A stretch of 64,000 nucleotides of DNA, taken from NCBI GenBank assembly GCA_036872755.1, contig JAVHNS010000007.1:682001-746000 (forward strand). The letters are read 5' to 3'. The translations under genes were made by a program, and so were the position numbers. Of the stretch, positions 60,320 through 64,000 are shown piece by piece (positions within the stretch are counted from its first letter, which is position 1; the number at the start of each line of letters is the position of its first letter). Source of the DNA: Orbilia blumenaviensis (taxonomy: Eukaryota > Ascomycota > Orbiliomycetes > Orbiliales > Orbiliaceae). The notes beneath the pieces are model-generated. The model saw only the letters and a list, made by a program, of their open reading frames with translations. It ran no database searches and was not told the origin of the DNA.

Positions 60320-63300
60320 ATGGAGGCCTTTCCAGACAGAACGATGGGAATGGCTCGGGCGGAAGCTACAATTACAACATCTTCCATGCTTGAGGAGATA
60401 CAAATCCGTCCATTTTCATCAATATCACGCCGTCTTACTTTCCAGACAGCAGACCCCTTACGGATCGATGATAATGATGATAAAACACCAGAAAGTCACA
60501 AGTCCCTCGTTCAATGTTTCGAAGAAGCTCGTGAGACTTTCGACAAAAGTATTGTCACTCCATTGATAAAGAATGACCCAAAACGCTCAGCTGCCATTAA
60601 GGAGTTTCTGCGTGGGGCGGAGCTTGAGGATTTGGGGAAAGTATGCCGGGAACTAAGTGAGCAGGCGGAAGACAAGACGAATAATAAGGCGTCGAAGTTG
60701 CTGATGACATTGGATCAGTTTAAGGGGGCAGGGGATGCATTGTTGCAATTTGCCCCCGAGAGTGTGTCCATTGTGTGGTTTGGCATAAGTTCTTTGATTA
60801 CTGTAAGTTTAAAGATTGAGGTTTTTTTTTTTTTTTTTTTCAAAATTTCCCCTCCTATATGTAATTTGTGCTCACGGGATATGGTTGCATAGATCGGAAA
60901 CGCGAAGGTACAAACAAGGCTCATGATATGCGGTGCTTGTGACAGTATTGCGAATATCGTGGCCGATTGCGTCAGGTGGGAGTCGATGGCTGCACTCATG
61001 ATTAGTGAGGATCAGAGCCTCGATATTTGGGACTCCGATGTTCCAAATCTTATATTCTTGATTCTCGAATTCCTTTGGACTGCAAGACCTCATTTCGACC
61101 AAAGCAGGCTCAAGCGGATTGCGAGCAACCTGAAAGAAGTCTTCAGCAAAGAGTTGGAGGACAGAGTTAATGCGATTCTTGAAAAGTACGAGACTCTGGC
61201 GAAAGCTATGCAAGGGTTATTTCAAGAATCTGTCTTGCATGGTAGCTTTAGTAAGTATCAAATACTATTGCTATACAATTAGTGATACAATCCCTAAATT
61301 TACTAACCGTGGTTGATTATTAGAAACTGGACAAATGCTAGAGCAGATTCGGAAGAATCTCCAGAACTACGTCTCAATCGGAGTTAACCTCCTAACTGAT
61401 TTTCAGAAAAGGGCATTTCTTGATGAGCTTGACAAACAGCAGTCCAAGCTTGAACATCCAGCTTCTTACAAACTCCATTTCTCAACTCTCAATGATCGAT
61501 TGAATAAAATAATACACGACCGGGACGGAAAGCTGGTAGCAAACTGGCTGTTCAGTGAAGAGAAATATTGTGGATGGAAGACCCCCCGAGCCGATTCTAG
61601 TCAGCAAGGCTTGAACTTCCTATGTCTTAGGGGGCCTCGTGGCCACGGGAAGTCGGTGGCAATGATGTGCATCCACAGAGATATCGTAAAGACGACCATA
61701 ATATCCAAAGAATCGGTTTCACGCCCACCTTCACAAACCCCGTTCGTTTGCCACTTTTTCTTCAAGAAAGGAGAACAAAATATAGAACGAACACGGTCAG
61801 CGCTCGAATCTATATTATATCAATTATTGGGCAGCGACGAAATACGCCGAGACATAAATGTCTTAATAGCCGCCGTCAGCATTCTCAGTCCGAGCTTTGG
61901 GGAAGTCGGCTCGGGGACATTGATAGACGGTGCTCGAGGTTCTGGGAATTTCCAGGAAAGTCTCAAATCGCTCTGCGATACGATTAAGGCTATTGCAGCT
62001 ACGATTCAAGTACCTGTATATTTGATGATAGATGCATTAGATGAATGCATTGACCGTAGGGAACAATGTTTCCTCGAGCATTTGAAATCTCTGGTTAATA
62101 TACCAGACGTAGATGATGCAATGCAAACGAGCGATGGTATTTCTAATACAGAATCCAAGAACCTCAAGCTCATAATCTCTGTTAGAGATAGTGTTGATAT
62201 TGTGGGCGAACTTGCGACCTCGAAAATGACAGAAGCAACGGAGAATAACCTACCTAAGGGTATAAAAATCGTCGACATAACCTCCGAAAGAAATTCGAGT
62301 GATCTTAGAGAGTACCTAATTCACGCGGCCGGCGAGGTACTCGCCCGCCGAATCAGTCGGATGCAATATGAAGCCTACTACGACTCACAGCTCTCTCGTA
62401 TTGTTAAGATAGTCCATGGAAAAGCAAACGGGGATTTCACTTTGGCAAGATTGATTATTGCCAACCTTCAACAACCATCGAGAGATACTTTGGAAAAAAG
62501 AATCAAACGGTTACCTTCTGCAATAGGTGAAATATACAAGGCTAGCTTAGAAGCCTTGACCGCAGACGAGCAAGAGTTTGTGGTGGCTGTCCTTAAATGG
62601 GTCGTTTGGAGTGTTTCTGGGTTGAGTGTTCTTGAGATATCGGACCACTACAAGGATATTTACAAGCTTGGGAGCAAAGTTTCTTCTAGCCTAGCGGATG
62701 GAGATGCCGATATGAAACTTTCTAGGATTAATGACAACGAAGACCCTGAGCGGGACCTAGGTCAAAGGAGCGCTGAAGGGGCCGACTATGAAGGCGATAT
62801 TTTTGATAGAGGAGGTTCCGAGCGCGAACCCGACTACACAAACCCATTCGACGACCCCGAGGTCAAGGACACTATATATCACATCGAGAACGCTGGACGT
62901 GACTTCTTTCGATATGACCGCAATACTGGAGTAGTCAACGTCGATATATCTATTAGGGAATGGATACAGCAAGATAATATAGATCCTGGTTCTCCAGTTG
63001 GGGATTCTCGAGGGTTCAACAAGTTTCGCGACAGCCACGGTAACACCGTTTTTCAATTTACATTAGCCCGTGAGTTAACCAACTATCGATCGCATTTACC
63101 ATCCAACTTTGAAGCAGATTGATGCATTTTCATTTATATCTATTAATATTAACATACTAATATATTTAACATTGCAGCATTGTTTGTAAGATATGGAGAC
63201 ACATTGTCACATTTGTTTGACAAAAAAGAAGCCCACATGTCCATTGCTCTTGCTATATGTAGGTTTTATTTTCACCTTGACCCTGATTTAAAGCGGAGGT

Positions 63301-64000
63301 ATAGGAAAGCAATTTAAGTGGAAAGGATACGTCTCTGACATCTAGTCCAATAGTTCGCACTTTAAACAACGACGAATTTCAGGATAAGTATATGCCTTGG
63401 AAGCCGGACTGGACAGGAGGTGCGAGCGCATTTGGTCCTAGAAAGACGCTTAGATATGAAATTGAGCACTGGCCTGACCATATACGGGCGCTACAAGAAT
63501 GGTGGACAGAAGAGAGTCTTACTAGCAGCTGGTGGACAGAGTTATTAGCAGAGCTTTCGATATTTACGAGACCGGAAAACTGGTATAGGTGGAATATTCA
63601 GCGTCCTGATTTAAGCCTCAACTCCGAAAGATATGACCAACATTGGCATATTGGGGATGCACGGGGATTCGCAACGGGATTTGATCCCAGTCCGGGTGCA
63701 GAGCTTTTCTGGCTATTCTTTCAAGAACCAATACACTTCGCCTCCAGCATGGGGTTACCCCTCTTGATTGATGTCCTTGTTCGGCAAATGAGAATCTCGA
63801 CACCAGCAGCTGTAAGCGGGGGGAAACCAATGTCGAATCCAACTCATATTCGCAAAATCAAAAACTTTAGAGACGCAAAAGTCGAGGTGCTGTTTCAGGA
63901 GCACTGTAGACGCGGAGATTATAGCCAATATGGCGGTTCTATGCTTGAATTAAGCTATGACATAGCGTTGGCCAAATTGGTCCAAGAAATGGGCCACCAA
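60320..64000 (+). CDS. STAND/NACHT-type NTPase, NLR-like (partial at right edge)
   Basis: Signal-transduction ATPase of the NACHT/STAND class, the fungal counterpart of NLR immune receptors. Exons: 60320-60802, 60893-61250, 61324-63069, 63178 to about 63262, and about 63319 onward; the reading frame is still open at the window end. Residues 1-280 form a helical N-terminal region I cannot assign to a named domain. The P-loop is LRGPRGHGKSVAMM (about 384-391), Walker B is VYLMIDALDEC (about 509-522), and a sensor-type strand follows (LKLIISVRD). Then come a winged-helix-like segment (KRLPSAIGEIYKASLEALTA) and an acidic linker. Beyond 63178 the sequence, Trp-rich and helical (WPDHIRALQEWWTEE), is not ankyrin, WD40 or TPR as far as it is visible. 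The small intron at 63263-63318 is the least certain junction. Confidence 0.82.

Overview
The window is nuclear DNA of a filamentous ascomycete (Pezizomycotina). Almost every gene is cut by short GT-AG introns of roughly 45-450 nt, many with a CTAAC or CTGAC branch site just before the acceptor. The gene content is that of a mould: Chs7 chitin-synthase chaperone, Alb1, GT90/CAP10 glycosyltransferase, CofD-like protein and a STAND/NACHT receptor-like ATPase. Several orphan families suggest an early-diverging class such as Orbiliomycetes or Pezizomycetes, but this cannot be settled from the sequence alone. I assembled 23 protein-coding genes by joining exons in frame across splice sites. No tRNA, rRNA, CRISPR array or intact transposon was seen.

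Layout. Positions 1-8279 are gene-poor, with long A and T tracts. From 8280 to 15306 lie a DUF676-type serine hydrolase, the mitochondrial pair GCV3/MRP17 arranged head to head, and a PTC1-type PP2C phosphatase. Positions 17069-22932 hold two tandem, strongly diverged ubiquitin-protease (USP)-like genes separated by a TA-rich, decayed-looking spacer. From 23669 to 31406 come ALB1, a GT90/CAP10 glycosyltransferase, a small probable complex I subunit, an orphan secreted protein and TRS31. From 31694 to 42622 is a compact housekeeping block: MFAP1 with an RD-rich tail, CHS7, a U-box cyclophilin (PPIL2 type), RPS29, APC13 and a CofD-like protein. VAC8 follows at 44508-46550, then about 3.6 kb of empty sequence. 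The right part, 50119-59407, carries a vWA-domain protein with Pro/Gly/Tyr/Gln-rich flanks, SNF4 (AMPK gamma), HEM3 and an HNH-like protein with an acidic tail. A STAND/NACHT gene starts at 60320 and runs off the right edge.

The genes do not form an obvious pathway cluster. Most are single-copy housekeeping genes in alternating orientation, so many neighbours share a short divergent promoter (GCV3/MRP17, USP-B/ALB1, CAP10/complex I subunit, RPS29/APC13, HEM3/HNH). The most unusual elements are the USP pair with altered catalytic boxes, the edge STAND gene, the orphan secreted protein, the RD-tailed MFAP1 and the extreme exon fragmentation of small genes (3-nt and 10-nt coding exons).
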